NCBI GenBank assembly: GCA_902729315.2
Contig: LR746267.1
Location: 4,713,386-4,777,385, forward strand
From: Spirodela intermedia
Taxonomy: Eukaryota; Streptophyta; Magnoliopsida; Alismatales; Araceae
Reading direction: 5' to 3'
Length of the DNA: 64,000 nucleotides
In this document: in pieces, positions 37,740-50,200 of the stretch
Numbering within the stretch: position 1 is the first letter of the stretch
How the letters are laid out: every line of letters starts with the position of its first letter
Program-made: the position numbers and the translations under genes
The notes under the pieces: model-generated
What the model saw: only the letters and a program-made list of their open reading frames with translations
What the model was told of the DNA's origin: nothing
Database searches by the model: none

Positions 37740-38355
37740 TTCATCGATTCCTACTGGAAAGCCTCGACAATCAATCGGGTGGACCCGAAGAATCCGAACA
37801 TCTTGCCATATCATCATATGATGGAGCGCCCCCCCACCCGGTGTGGTTGCAGGGATCTCCACAGCTGCTGCCGCGTGCGTACGTCCACCGTCACCTCCCC
37901 CACACGTTTCAATGATATATTACTTACCACGCAGGGCTGGGCGTTTTTTATACGTTGGCCGCAGGAGGATCAGCTGGCGTTTCCCTCGGCAGAATCAACT
38001 AACCAACCACCAACGACACTTGTAAATGCTCTTCGTAGGATCTGCACAGTTTTCTTTATATTTTTGGACGGTGATCTGCTCAATACAACATGTATAGCAA
38101 AAGATATACCAAAATATTTGTACGCAGGTCGACTACAGCGGCCCTTCTTCTTCTTCTCTGTGGCGTCGATTATCATACAGTTTTGTCAGACGAACTCGGT
38201 CCCAGATGTTATTCTTTCTCAGACGAGCCCATTTTATACATGATTGCTATCTATCTATCTATCCGTCCATTTATCATCGATCACAAGGCACTGTCAGTCT
38301 ACCAGCCACACCAAGCGCCGTGCTCTGCAGAAGTCTTGTTCTAAGAGCTTCCAGA
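37740..38355. other. Intergenic region between convergent CHR28-type and PPR genes
   Basis: This holds the 3' flanks of both genes. A short CTAT tetranucleotide run lies near 38248-38262. No coding signal was recognised. Confidence 0.6.
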
Positions 38356-40359
38356 TCATTTCAGGAGGGACTGGAACTTCACCCGCCTCTTGATGCTGCC
38401 CACCCTGTCGTAGCCGATTCCGATCTTACTGTGCATCAGTTTGATGGCTAACTCCGCCTTCCCCCCCTTCCGCAGAGCATTAATGAAGATGGTGCGTACC
38501 CTCCCGGGCACCTCCCGCCCCCTATCCACGACGCCATCCGCCAGCTTGCAGGCCTGCTCCACCCGCCCCGCGCGGCACAGCACGCCGATCATGTCCTCGT
38601 GGGCCGTCTCCGGGACGACGCCCATGGGGGCCAGCTCGTCCAGCAGCCTGCAGGCGCTCGCTACCTTCCCGGAGAGGCAGAGGCCCCTGCAGAGGACCCG
38701 GAAGGAGACCGGCGAGGGGGTGACGCCCCGGTCGAGCATGGCGTCCCACAGCTTGAGAGCCTCCTCGTTCCTGTGGTCCTTGAACAGCCCTTCGAGGAGG
38801 ATGGTGTACGTGTAGACCGTCTGGTCGCAGCCCTCGCGCTCCATCCTGCCCAAGAGCCCGAGGGCCTCGTCCACCCTCCCAGCTCGGCATAGGGCGTCCA
38901 TGAGCGCGTTGTAGCAGAACGAGTCAGGGAGCAGCCCGTCCTCCTCCACCATTTCGTCGAACAGCTTCATGGCGGTCTCAACCATGCCGACCTTGCCGAG
39001 CCCGTCGATCACGCTGGCGTAAAGGACGGCGTTGACGGGCACGCCGCGATCTTTACAGTGCCTGAGCCACTCCGCCGCCTCCTCCGCCCTCCCGCCCTTG
39101 CTGAGGCAGTTGACAACCACGCCGTGGGTCACCTCGTCGGGCTCTAGGCCCTCCTTTTTCATCCGCTCGAAGAGTTCCATCGCCCGCCGCTCGTTGCCGA
39201 CCTTGGCGAAGGAGTCCATCAGCATCGTGTAGATGGCCACGTTCGCCCTGCACCCCCTCTCCGCCATCCTCTCCAGCAGGGCCGTCGCTTCAAACGGCTT
39301 TCCGGCGCTGCACAGGCCGCCCATCACGAGGCTGTAGGCATGGCTCGGCACCTCCAGACCCTTCTCCTCCATCTCGTGGTAAAGCCGCAGGCACGCGCCG
39401 GAGTCGCCGTCGGCGTAATGCGCCTGGATCAGCATCATGTAGGTGATCTTGTCAGGGGAGACGACGCCGTCGTGGGCACCGCCGCCACCCTTCCCCGCAT
39501 CATCGATCTCGGCGAGCAGCTCCATGGCTGCCCGGGTATCGCCGGCCCTGCAGTAGGCCTTGATCATGAGATTGTAGGAGACGACGTCCGGGCGGATGCC
39601 CGGCTTCTCCCCTGAACGCATAACGTCGAACACCTTCTCGGCCGAGTCGAGGAAGGAGGCGTTCACCAGCCCTCCGAGGAGGCAGTTGTAAGTCCACACT
39701 GAGGCCTCCCCCCCGCTCTCCTTCATCCGGCGCCAAACCCACAGAAGATCCTCCACCATGGCCATCGCCCCGAGGCACTTGATGAGGGAGCCGCAGGCCG
39801 GCGATGTCAGAAGAAGGCCCAGCGCACGTACCTCGGAGATCAGCTGCCGCACCACTGCGTCTCGTTCGGGTGGCGGGTGCGGCGAGGAGGAGAATATTTC
39901 AACGAGGGCGACGTACGACTCGAGGCAGTGCTGCCGATAATGGCGCTGTCGCGCCGCCCAGCGGAAGAAGCGGAGGGCGATTTCGGGGCGATCTCGGAGG
40001 TCCGGGTTGCGGAGGGCCTGGGAGACGAAAGCAGGAGAAAGGCGGATGAGGAAGTGGCGGCAGTAATCGTCGAGGGCGGATTCGACGCTGGAGGAATCGC
40101 GGAGAAGCGCGGCGACGCGGGCGAGCCAGGGGGAGGGATGACGGTGGTCGCGGCTGGGGGTGGCGGCGACGTCGGAGAGGTCGAAGAAGGGATCCACCCA
40201 TTCGGGCGGTGGGAAAGGGGAGGGTGCAGAGGACGAGGAGAGCCACCGGCAGCGCGGCGACGAACACAGCAGAAACCGAGCGCGCAGCGAGGAAGCACAG
40301 CTCCCTGCGAGGAAGAAAGAGAGAGCCGCCCCAGCGACGGTCGTACGAGCTCTTCTCAT
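38356..40359 (-). CDS. P-class pentatricopeptide repeat protein, orthologue of Arabidopsis At1g03560
   Basis: This is a single exon of 667 residues starting at ATG MRRARTTVAG. The first 45 residues are rich in Arg, Ser and Ala with almost no acidic residues, a typical mitochondrial presequence. The conserved PPPEWVDPF block follows. About twelve 35-residue PPR motifs run from near residue 220 (VWTYNCLLGGL) to near 640. Typical units are VSYNLMIKAYCRAG, AIYTMLMDSFAKVG, LYASVIDGLGKVG, CYNALMDALCRAG and TYTILLEGLFKDH. The protein ends HSKIGIGYDRVGSIKRRVKF without an E or DYW extension. That C-terminus, the PPEW block and the GCDQTVYTYTILL block match the At1g03560 lineage as I remember it. RNA binding in the organelle is known for the class; the target is unknown. 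GC content is very high for the window. Confidence 0.93.
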   Translation of the reverse strand: MRRARTTVAGAALSFFLAGSCASSLRARFLLCSSPRCRWLSSSSAPSPFPPPEWVDPFFDLSDVAATPSRDHRHPSPWLARVAALLRDSSSVESALDDYCRHFLIRLSPAFVSQALRNPDLRDRPEIALRFFRWAARQRHYRQHCLESYVALVEIFSSSPHPPPERDAVVRQLISEVRALGLLLTSPACGSLIKCLGAMAMVEDLLWVWRRMKESGGEASVWTYNCLLGGLVNASFLDSAEKVFDVMRSGEKPGIRPDVVSYNLMIKAYCRAGDTRAAMELLAEIDDAGKGGGGAHDGVVSPDKITYMMLIQAHYADGDSGACLRLYHEMEEKGLEVPSHAYSLVMGGLCSAGKPFEATALLERMAERGCRANVAIYTMLMDSFAKVGNERRAMELFERMKKEGLEPDEVTHGVVVNCLSKGGRAEEAAEWLRHCKDRGVPVNAVLYASVIDGLGKVGMVETAMKLFDEMVEEDGLLPDSFCYNALMDALCRAGRVDEALGLLGRMEREGCDQTVYTYTILLEGLFKDHRNEEALKLWDAMLDRGVTPSPVSFRVLCRGLCLSGKVASACRLLDELAPMGVVPETAHEDMIGVLCRAGRVEQACKLADGVVDRGREVPGRVRTIFINALRKGGKAELAIKLMHSKIGIGYDRVGSIKRRVKFQSLLK

Positions 40360-40394
40360 CGTTCAGGCGCTGCGCATTTTTCCATTTTCCTCAG

Positions 40395-40429
<35 letters not shown>

Positions 40430-41222
40430 CGGAAGCTCTCGGTCTAATATTTGTGGCAGTGGCATCCGAGAAACTGTTGAGACAGCCTCAACGAGGAATC
40501 CACGTGGCCCAAGATCCCGGATCCGATCGCAGAAGGTAATTGGGTGGACGACGACCGTTCAGATCCGCTTTACGGTCAGCAGGACTGGTCGGGCCGTAGG
40601 CGACCACAAAGATTCGTACCGAATGACCTCGGTAACCCGGCAGCCCTCGCTTATAAGAAGCGGCAGAAGGGAGGAGAAGAGGCAGGAGAGTAGAAGGAAA
40701 ACTTTTGCGAGAGCTCTCTATATCTTACCCTTTAGTGTATCTTTTCCTTTTCTAACCTCCTCACACTCTCTCTCTCTCTCTGTATTCAGTGTCCGGCATT
40801 AGTGGAATTCTAACATCTTATCTTCTCCCTCCTTCCTTGGTGGCCATCCTTGGGTCGCGTGTCGGCCATCCCATCTGGGGCATCTATCAGAAACTCACTC
40901 CTGGTTCTACTCAGGCGAGTACTGGTTGTATCGAGGGACCAGCCCAGAGGACAGCTTTTTCAAGAGAGGCTGAGACCATCCCTGCAAGGAGTCGCCGCCG
41001 GCGGGGCGTTCGTCTTGCTTCGAGTCGCTTAGAGCAACGAACGCCATTACTTCGAGTCGCAGCAAAGAAAAATAAAGAAAAGGACACGCAGGGGCGCAAA
41101 AAGACGACGGCATGCACCATATGCTTGCTCTACAATCGAATCGGCCGCAGTCGAGCTGCTGCCCCGAAGAGATTGGGAAATAAAATGAAATCAAAACAAA
41201 CGCCGCTATAACTAGCGTACAT
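40360..41222. promoter_or_regulatory. PPR promoter side and TRS130 3' flank
   Basis: A (GA) array at 40398-40425 lies about 40 bases upstream of the PPR start, a CT tract on that gene's strand. A CT array sits at about 40766-40781. A TATA-like CTTATAAGAAG on the plus strand at about 40650 has no convincing gene after it. Open frames nearby lack a good ATG start and were not called. Confidence 0.45.
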
Positions 41223-44200
41223 CTACGAAGCCGGGACGCAGTACGAGGAGCTGAGCGCGGGGGGCAGGACGCGGACCAGATGGGGCCCCGGGGGATCGTA
41301 GCTTATGTTCGCCGCCTGCACGCCGGGGAGCGCGAGCTGCGGCGGGTGGACGTGCCCGGAGGCCAGCGGCATGCAATTCACCGTGATCACCGTCGTCGAC
41401 CCTGCGTGCAAGAGCGCCCTCCCCCGGTCCGTTCAACAAACAGGATGATAAAATACCCGAGAGAATATACCGGCGGAAAACGTAGAGGGCAGAGGAGACC
41501 AGAAGATGAAGAAGGTTAGGGAAACTGACTGAACCGAACCTTGCGTTGTGGAGAGCGCTACATGACCGCGCTTCCTCCCGGCGATCATCCAGTTCTCCGG
41601 ATTCGCATCGACCTCGTACAAGACTCCGTCCTGCAAAAACCCACGTACAAGATTACCACCCCTCCTTCCCTCTTTCTTCACCCTCGACTCATCATTGATG
41701 GGGTCAAAGGCTCCATGGACATGATTAATGGGTCCGGAGAATTGATTCACTCTTCTAATTTGTTGGCAACGCAACTCTCAAAATGTCTCACCGCTGGAGC
41801 TCATTTGAAGACAAAATAGATGGCAGTAGATGCGTTCTATCCTGTAACTTACCGGGCCCGAGACAGATGGGTCCTCAAGATCCTTCAGCCTTGCGACTCT
41901 CCACTTCATGCAGATCAGTTGCCCAACTCGGACACAGTCGGATGGGAACGAGAAGAAGCCGATCGCCAGAGATGGGTCGAGCACCGGTCTCTGTAAGGCG
42001 AGAGCGCTCCTGAATAGCAGTTCCCTTTCACTTCCTTCTGACGACGGCCCTGGTACAGGCGCATGAGCTCCTAAGCTTCTGTTGCCGGAGATTCTGTACC
42101 TGATGTTCAGTATACCATCCACTTGCAATGCCTCCGACTCACCTGTACAATCTCGGATGTCAGTGATTCCCACACCACGCTCAATAAATTTTGGAAGCTA
42201 CCGATTAAACAGCAGACTGGATCTGCATTCCATCAGATGCAAAGAAACAAGGGAATTTTTTTCTCGGAAATGCTCCATAAGCGACAATACCAGATTGTTT
42301 TAGCATGCATCTGAACATAAGCAAAACAGCGGATATTATTCCACCTTTTTTCTTGGTATGTTAAGCTACGACGGACAAAACAGCGGCAGATCTTTACCTC
42401 TGGTCATACTCCCAGGATGAATGCTGAATAACATCCCGGCTCTAGATGATGGAGCAAGGACAAGAGGAAAGGAGGTCGAGATTGGCCTTCCATCACCTTT
42501 CCCGACAAGGAGGATTCCTGCTTCAAGTTCTAACCAAGCATCATCGATTTTCAGGCAGGCCTTGACTTGGGAATGGATTACAACCTGGAAAACAGTGAAC
42601 AGAAGTGCCAGTCAAACATTTATTATGAAAAAACTGGTCAAGATTAAATTATCCAGGAAAATATGTAGTGATTAACCAAAACAGATTGTCTCCTTAAGGG
42701 TAAAAAAACATTTCTGTGGTAAAACAGAAACATAGGTGTTCATGGCAGCTGTAACATTCAGCAGGAGAATGACCGTCGTCACATGACATTCAACAACAGA
42801 GTTCTATGAGAGAAAAGAAAAACGTTTGAATACAACAAAGGTTACAATAGCGAGGAAAATACCTGCAGTAATAGACCGTCATCATTGCATTTATCAGCAA
42901 CACGTGTGCATATACGGAATGGATCAGTAAAATGCACAGCAATTGTCCTGTGAAAAAAAAAAGAGGTTAGAAGAATATACTGAGAGAATGCGATATCCAA
43001 ATATTATGCATACGAAAAATGTTTACACTATTTGTGTGGAGGAATAGCTAAAAAAAAAGTACACGAAAATTCTCACGCATAGATAATGGAATACATACTT
43101 CTAGATGAATACATGAATGGACAAACGCACAAAATTTTCATAAATGCATACGCATGTTGGACGAATTAAGGGAATGAACATACAACACGTATTTACAATT
43201 TAGACATAAGTATAAAAACAAAGCTATGGATGAAAATCTTGTTACTGGTCCTTGGAAAAGATAAAAGTGTGAGACCTTTCAAAAGTTTGATTGAGAGCCA
43301 CCCCGAAGTCAAGTTTTAGGGCAATAGTCCGCATCCCGTCAACAACGCTATGTCTCTGAGGATAAACTGAATGTTGAGCACTAAAAGTCAGTTTCTATCA
43401 AAGAATATTCTTGAAAAGCACAATGTTAATTTTCTACAGAAGAAACCTGCTGATGTTCCTCTTGCGAGTTCGTTGCTAACAGCATGAACAGGTAACCAGA
43501 TGATACTGGTCAGATTGCTGGCCCAGTCCGGTATTGCGATTCTACCGTCTTGAAGCATTAACTGTTCAAACTGGCGTAATGATGAAGAAGAAAAACCTGT
43601 GCCATTGCCATTGGGATCCTCCGTTTCAACGTGAAGTGCACCCTCTCTTGCCTTTTCATAACTCTCAATTTCAATCATTTGTGAGTCTTCAACCACCAGC
43701 TCAGGACCAGTGTCAATGTGCAATATAGCGCCTCTAAGGGGATAGTCTAAAGGCCTTATCACTAATCCGACCCATTGAGGTTCGTTCATGAGCAAAGCTG
43801 AAGAGATGGCTGCACTAATGTCGACCAATTGTCTAGGCTTGAATACCTACAGAAAAGCAGACGATAATGATCAATTATTGACACGTGGATTCGATTTTGT
43901 CGTACCACCCAAATCACATCTGCATCATTCTCACAAACACGGAGGGCAGTGAAAAAAAATGCAGACAAATCTTAACGGTAAGGGCATGGCACAGGCTGTA
44001 TACTTGGGACAGTACCTTAAGAACGGGTCGAGTTGGCTTCTCGTAGTTCATAAAATCATCACTGTCAGGAGGGCCAACTTTAGAAAAACTGTGCGATCTG
44101 AACAATAGATTTCCTATCTGTCCAGTGAGAACTCCCAACACATAGGAACCTGGCTTCTGTGGGGGCAGTTCAAGGGTAATTATATTCTTACCAGGCTTAA

Positions 44201-47200
44201 GAGCAGTACAGCTCGAGCATTTTATAGCCTGAAAAGGGAAAAAGAAATAACATCAAAACATCAGGTATGCTTGAAATGATGAGCAACGAACATCATGACC
44301 TATGGAACAAGACAGTAGAGTTCAAGTTATCCCATAACTTGAGAAAGCTTGTCTGCTAATACCCACACTACACGGTAATTTGGAAATGAGGCAGTTCATG
44401 CTTATTAGCATGTGTACTGTATGATTGACGAAGCCATCTATCCAGATGTGTACCTTAATGGCTTCATCTGCATTGAACGTGGGTATTAGAGTCAGGCTAA
44501 GTGACTCGAGAGTTATGTCATCTGGAAAACCACTCCATAGTGCTACAGACAATATCCCAGGGTCCCCATCACACAACTGAAGAGGTGGACCAGGGTTTCC
44601 AGAAAACGTTATTAATGATGAAACATCCAGTGGTAACGGTTCCTTCATTGAGCTATGAGCAAGACGAAGAACCTCCGTTTGAAAAGCTTGGCGTTCTTTG
44701 TTCAGAAATAGACTACCATCCAGAGATAATAATCTGATACAGGATGATAGGTAGCCAGCCTGATGATTGAGGATCTTTTGGCACTCGGCCAAATTCGGAA
44801 GGACTTCTGCCAGTAGATCATGCCAACCTTCTCCTGAATACAGAGCACAGACCTTTTCATATGATTTGGCAGCAAGATCAATATTTCCACGCCTAAAGCT
44901 GATAGCTGCAATTTCTCCGTCAAGGACAACTCCATGTCGTTTCCACCATGAACGGTGATAATTATCAGCCGCACCTTTCGTCAGTTCAAAGTATTTTGCC
45001 TGTTAGAAGCAAGGACGAGACTTAAAACAATAGATATAACGAAGATAATTCGATGAAATAGGTTGTACACTAACACTTGGTCATCAATTCAACAGATTAT
45101 TAGCATGTATGTAATTATCCATCTGCGTTGCATAGGGATTCGTGTACATGAAAAACAACCTAACCTAGCAGAACATTCAAAATAAGGTTCACCTCCATAT
45201 AAATGTGTCAGATTTTTACCTCAAACTCCTCAACGGATGAGAGTGACTTCCACAGATCCAGATCAGAAATTGTTTGGTGCAGCGCATCTTTTGTTGCAAC
45301 ATGAATATCTAATAACATCATTGGGTGATCAAGAGGCAAGGAACTTTCATAGTTAACAGGGCTTGAGTACGCACGTGGCATGGCACCCATGTTTATTTTG
45401 CCTGAAGGGGATGATCTGGAGAGTCCATCAAAACCTGAACTGTCCCACCAATGCATAAACATTCAGTAAATAAACACTAGAAAAATCAGAATACGATTGC
45501 CAGGATCAAATTTTCGTTCATTACCCATCACTTTGTATTAAACAACCTTCAAGCAACTCGGATACATTTCCAGCTGAACGAGAGGCCCTTCTTCGGTTGG
45601 CCTCTCTTAAAAGCGATGAAGGTTCAAGAGGTAGTGGTTTTCTCTGGATACCTAAGAACTTGACATCTGGAATTGCTTGAAGAATCCTCTGTGTGTGACA
45701 TAGACGAAAGTCAGAATAATTTCGCACATCTATTGCAGAATTAGCCAGACAAATACTAATTAAACAAAAATGGAGGAAGGTAAATAAGACGAAATAATTT
45801 ATAACAAATATGTTCCGTTAAAGCATCTGATATCAGGAGAAAAGCTGTGTTTAGAAAAATTAACGTGGGATGGTTTCAAGGAGCTGAAAAGGTGGGTTTC
45901 TCCTTCTACATCACGAGTCAGTAGCAGGATAATCAAGAGCAGAGAGGCAAGGTAGTCGTAGCAGCAGGTGTGACAGGAAAGGAGGAGATTCACGTTCCTA
46001 TTTTTATTGTCTCCCTTTGCCAGTTACATCTTCAGCCTCCACTTCTAATTATTTCAGTATCATTTCATTTTTATTTTTCTCCCTCAGCACTTCCTCTGGC
46101 TATAGAGGAAATATCAATCACATTCAAAATAGTAGTGGCCAAGTAGCAAGTACAAGGTCGATTCGATCCTTTTCTTAATGTCAAGACTTCCACTTGAGAT
46201 GGGTCAAGGTGCTGGATTCTAATCAGAGGCCTCTGAAAGCCAAGTAGCATCAAATTCAAAAACAATTCCGGCACAAACTAAAATGATAACACTCAATCCT
46301 GGAAAGAACACTAAACTCTTGACTCTAGGTGTTCATAAATTACCTTCTTATGATTACCCATCATACTATATGTGTTCTTAATTGGCAAGCATGTTTCTGC
46401 CACTAATTACCACTAAACTTGATAGCGCAGACTGAAAACCTTCTCTTAGTGATATTCTTTTCGCCTTTTTCCTCTTCTTTCCCCTTTTCTCCGCAGATGA
46501 ATGCTACATAAAACTAAAATAAATCCACCCAACAACAGTAAAGTGCTCAACATCAAAGTTATCGCTATACATTATAGTCCAAGGCATCTACAGCACGCTT
46601 CTGTGAAAGCTGACACCAGATTCGTAAAGAATCAGCCAATTCAAGTAGATTCCAGATGTCTGTGTCAGTTTCCGAGTTTCATTTTTTAAGTCGGTCTCAA
46701 TGATGATCAGTTACCGTAAATAGAGGAATAGATTGTCTAAATTTCAGTGAGCCCTAACGCAACAAACGAAATAATGCTTAAATGACTCACCTTCTCTTTT
46801 GTTGGTAGTTCAGACGAAGTACCTTGAGGGACTGAGGGCCAAGATGCGGGCTTTGGCCAAGGAAGCATACTCAGTGCGGCACTGCTCACAAAAAGAGGAC
46901 ATCACTTAAAATATGTTATATGATAAATAAAATAGAGAACCTGACAGAAATTTATCAGACGACATCTTGAAATTTTAAAATGAAATAGAAATTTTAGTAG
47001 ATGTTGGAATTAAAATCAGATAGTAAAGGTAAGATTAGCTAGCAAGAATCCCACCTGTTAAATGGGCTTCTCTCTATGTCCGTTCCATTTCCAACCAAAT
47101 ACGCAACCCTCATAAACTGTCAAGACAGAGTTACTATCTATGCTGAGAGATTGTTTAATCCTAGAAATATGCTGTTCTATAAATAGACTTGGACAACATG

Positions 47201-50200
47201 AATGGAAAAAATCTCACGATTAATAACAAATGCACAGAAAAAAAAAAGACAACAAGTTTTCATCACAGGAATATTAAGTCAGATCAAATGCTACAAAACA
47301 AAGGAAACGTTTTACCTTAACTCTAGAAAGAGAATAGAGATCACCAATAAGTCGATAGAACTCTTTATCAGCATCAGCAGCCACGGTTCCACCGTCATAC
47401 TTTGAAGTTGTTGAATCGATTAAAGCTAGACAAGCACTTACTATCCACACTTCCTTCAAGCAGAATGGCAGCACATGCTACAAAATCACCCCAACAAAAA
47501 CCTCACATGTCGGATGAAATTTCAGAAGAGTTCGACAAATATGTACAGCAGAATAAAGTGGGGATCCACTCAGAATTAAGGGCCTTCAAGGGCAGATACC
47601 TCATGCAATGTTAGTGTCTTCGAGAAACTGATGATAAATGAATGGCCTCGAGTAGCAACCTCTACAGGGCGACCAAGCTTGAATAACAGCTGCAAATTGG
47701 ATATGATAATTTCAACAACTCCCAAAAGAGGATGTTCACAAAAGACAGACCCATTGTCCACATACAGGTCACTACTTACGTAAATCAACGAAAAATAAAA
47801 TTATGTTTCTTCTTATATTGTTTGGAAAATCCAAATAATCTAATCGCTCATGCAACTGAATGACGCAACCTCAACAAAACAAAGTACTTTAGATACTTTG
47901 ACGTAGGATATATAGGATCACATACACACGAATCAAGGAGTGACCCGAGTACAAGTTGACAATATATCTATATCTATTAAACCATAGAAAACCACGAAAC
48001 CATTATACCTTTAAATTAAAAAATGTACATGAAATGCAAAGGACTTCAACTACAAAGTAAAAATGCAAGAACTTGAGGGAAAAAAAAAGATGCAGATGAA
48101 TAACTGGCAAACAGCCAAAAGTTTAATAACCCATGTACCTTACACTGGCATGCGAACAAGTATTGTCTGAATTCAAACTCCCTGAATGAATCGTCCTGAA
48201 CAATCTGAGTCAGGGGCTTGTAGTCAGGATTGAGAAGAGCTGCTTGATCATCACCCTTTTCTGATCCTCCAAACTCCCTCTTTTTCATTGTGGGAGTATT
48301 TACTGCAATTTGATAAAAAAATAAACTACAAGAAATTTCCTTGCCACCCGAATTTCTCAATACCCATTATCATATTCTATACTGACAAGAAGCATTAATA
48401 TCTATCCTCAGAGAATGCAGATGGCAAAACTGATAGCTTATAATACAATTGAAATAAGATCCTAAATTGTTAAAAATAGGCACATCAAATTCAGCAACAA
48501 TGATATCAATAATGGCAGATATAGAATAGACTCTCCCAGAAACCAGAAACAAACTTTCCCAGAATAGAGAAAGTTAATTCAAAACGAACAAGTTGAGTAT
48601 ATACATTTCCTGTTAGAGTGAGACAAGAAAAGATAGAGAAATGAGAAATACCAGGTATCTCTCAACAGAGTATTATAAAAAGAAACATATCAAACACCCA
48701 AAAACTGCATAATAGGCCGTCAGGATGTGAAATGGCAACTCTATGAGGGAGAGAGAGATCAGAGAAAAGTCGCAACCAGATTTTCATAGAATTCCATGAA
48801 CTCCTGGGTTTGATGGCAACATATAATCCTACAATTAAAGGATGATCCTTATAAACATTCAAATCAATGGTATACACCATTCTTCATCCGACCAAATAAC
48901 TGATCAACTTCCATAAATTAAAAGTCCAAAGCAATGACCAATAATAACAAGACACCAACGCAACCTTGTGCGCAAGATGCTGGATTCCTCAGTGATCCAG
49001 ATCTGCCACAAGCAAAGCCCGACCTAATGTGGGGACGGCTGTCCTCTTCTGAATCCCAGTGGACATGAAAAGTTAGTAATTCCTGTATGATAATGTTGAC
49101 CGTTCTTCAGAAGTTAGCACCTCTGTAGTTTTGAACCAGAATACCCATGCTCTGCTAGCAAGTGACCCACATTCTTTGTACGTTTAGAAAACAGTGCATT
49201 TACCCTTTTCTGGCTGGTCAACAGTTTTTAATCCTGTGTTCTGTACAAGCCTCGTACAGAGAGGGAGATTTCGCACTCTTCTGACAGCCAATAAGCAAGC
49301 TCTAGAATCACAGGAGTATTTGATGCATGATCTACCAAGGTTCATCCTCCAAGGTTTTTAGATACTTTGTGGGTCCGTAGGTTATATTATAATGGTTATG
49401 ATAAAGCCATTCCGAAAAGAATGACTCTTCATGTTCACGGTGACTCTTATTACCATTTTAATGCATGGTCTACTTTCGCGTTTTTTTGAGACTCTAAAGA
49501 TTTTCTCTCGGTGAAAGTTCAAATGATTTCGTTAAAACTTTTCTATACTAAATGCTGTCCATGTTCAAGTGCATTCTAAATAGGAACGTTCTGGAATAAA
49601 AATTCTAGTATTTTTACTTTTAGAAGATGATCCATAAACCCGCTCCAATTTCACTTACTATTAAAAATTCGTTAAGGTAAATATCTTACATGCTTACATT
49701 TACACGGAACATGGTGGCGTTCAAAAATCATTTATGGAACATATTTTATAAAATTCGGCAAAGCTAAGCAACTATGAAAAACCTGTTTCCAGATAGCAGA
49801 GTTCCAGCTCATCATATTCCCGTAAGGAATCTTCATGCAGATGAGCCATCTCAAACATGAAAGCCAAGCTCTCCTGTAAAAAGAAGAAAAAGAAGATGAC
49901 GTCAGACCTAGATGTGAATGAATATAACATTATTTTGTGATGGTAGATGATCCCAGGAAATATCAATATATGGAACAAATAAATGCATAAAAGCCTGTTT
50001 ATTGTCCACCGCCAGGTTGTGTGGTAAATAAGGGAACAAGCGGTGAGATAGACCTTCAGAATGAAAAAGTTGCAGAAGTTCCAAACTGGCATGAAACGCT
50101 GTTCACTAAGCTTTCGAATTTCTTCCTCATAGAATTGAATACGTCTATCCAACGTATTACGAATTGATTCCACAATTTTGGCTTCTAAATCTTCCCAAAA

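Noticed and set aside
38441-40539. Several antisense frames over the PPR gene
   Set aside because: They are Arg/Pro/Gly-rich shadows of a GC-rich exon and match no family.
40789-41211. 140-codon plus-strand frame downstream of a TATA-like element
   Set aside because: It starts at GTG, not ATG. The TATA-like site may be chance, and the tail is Lys/Arg-rich without any motif.
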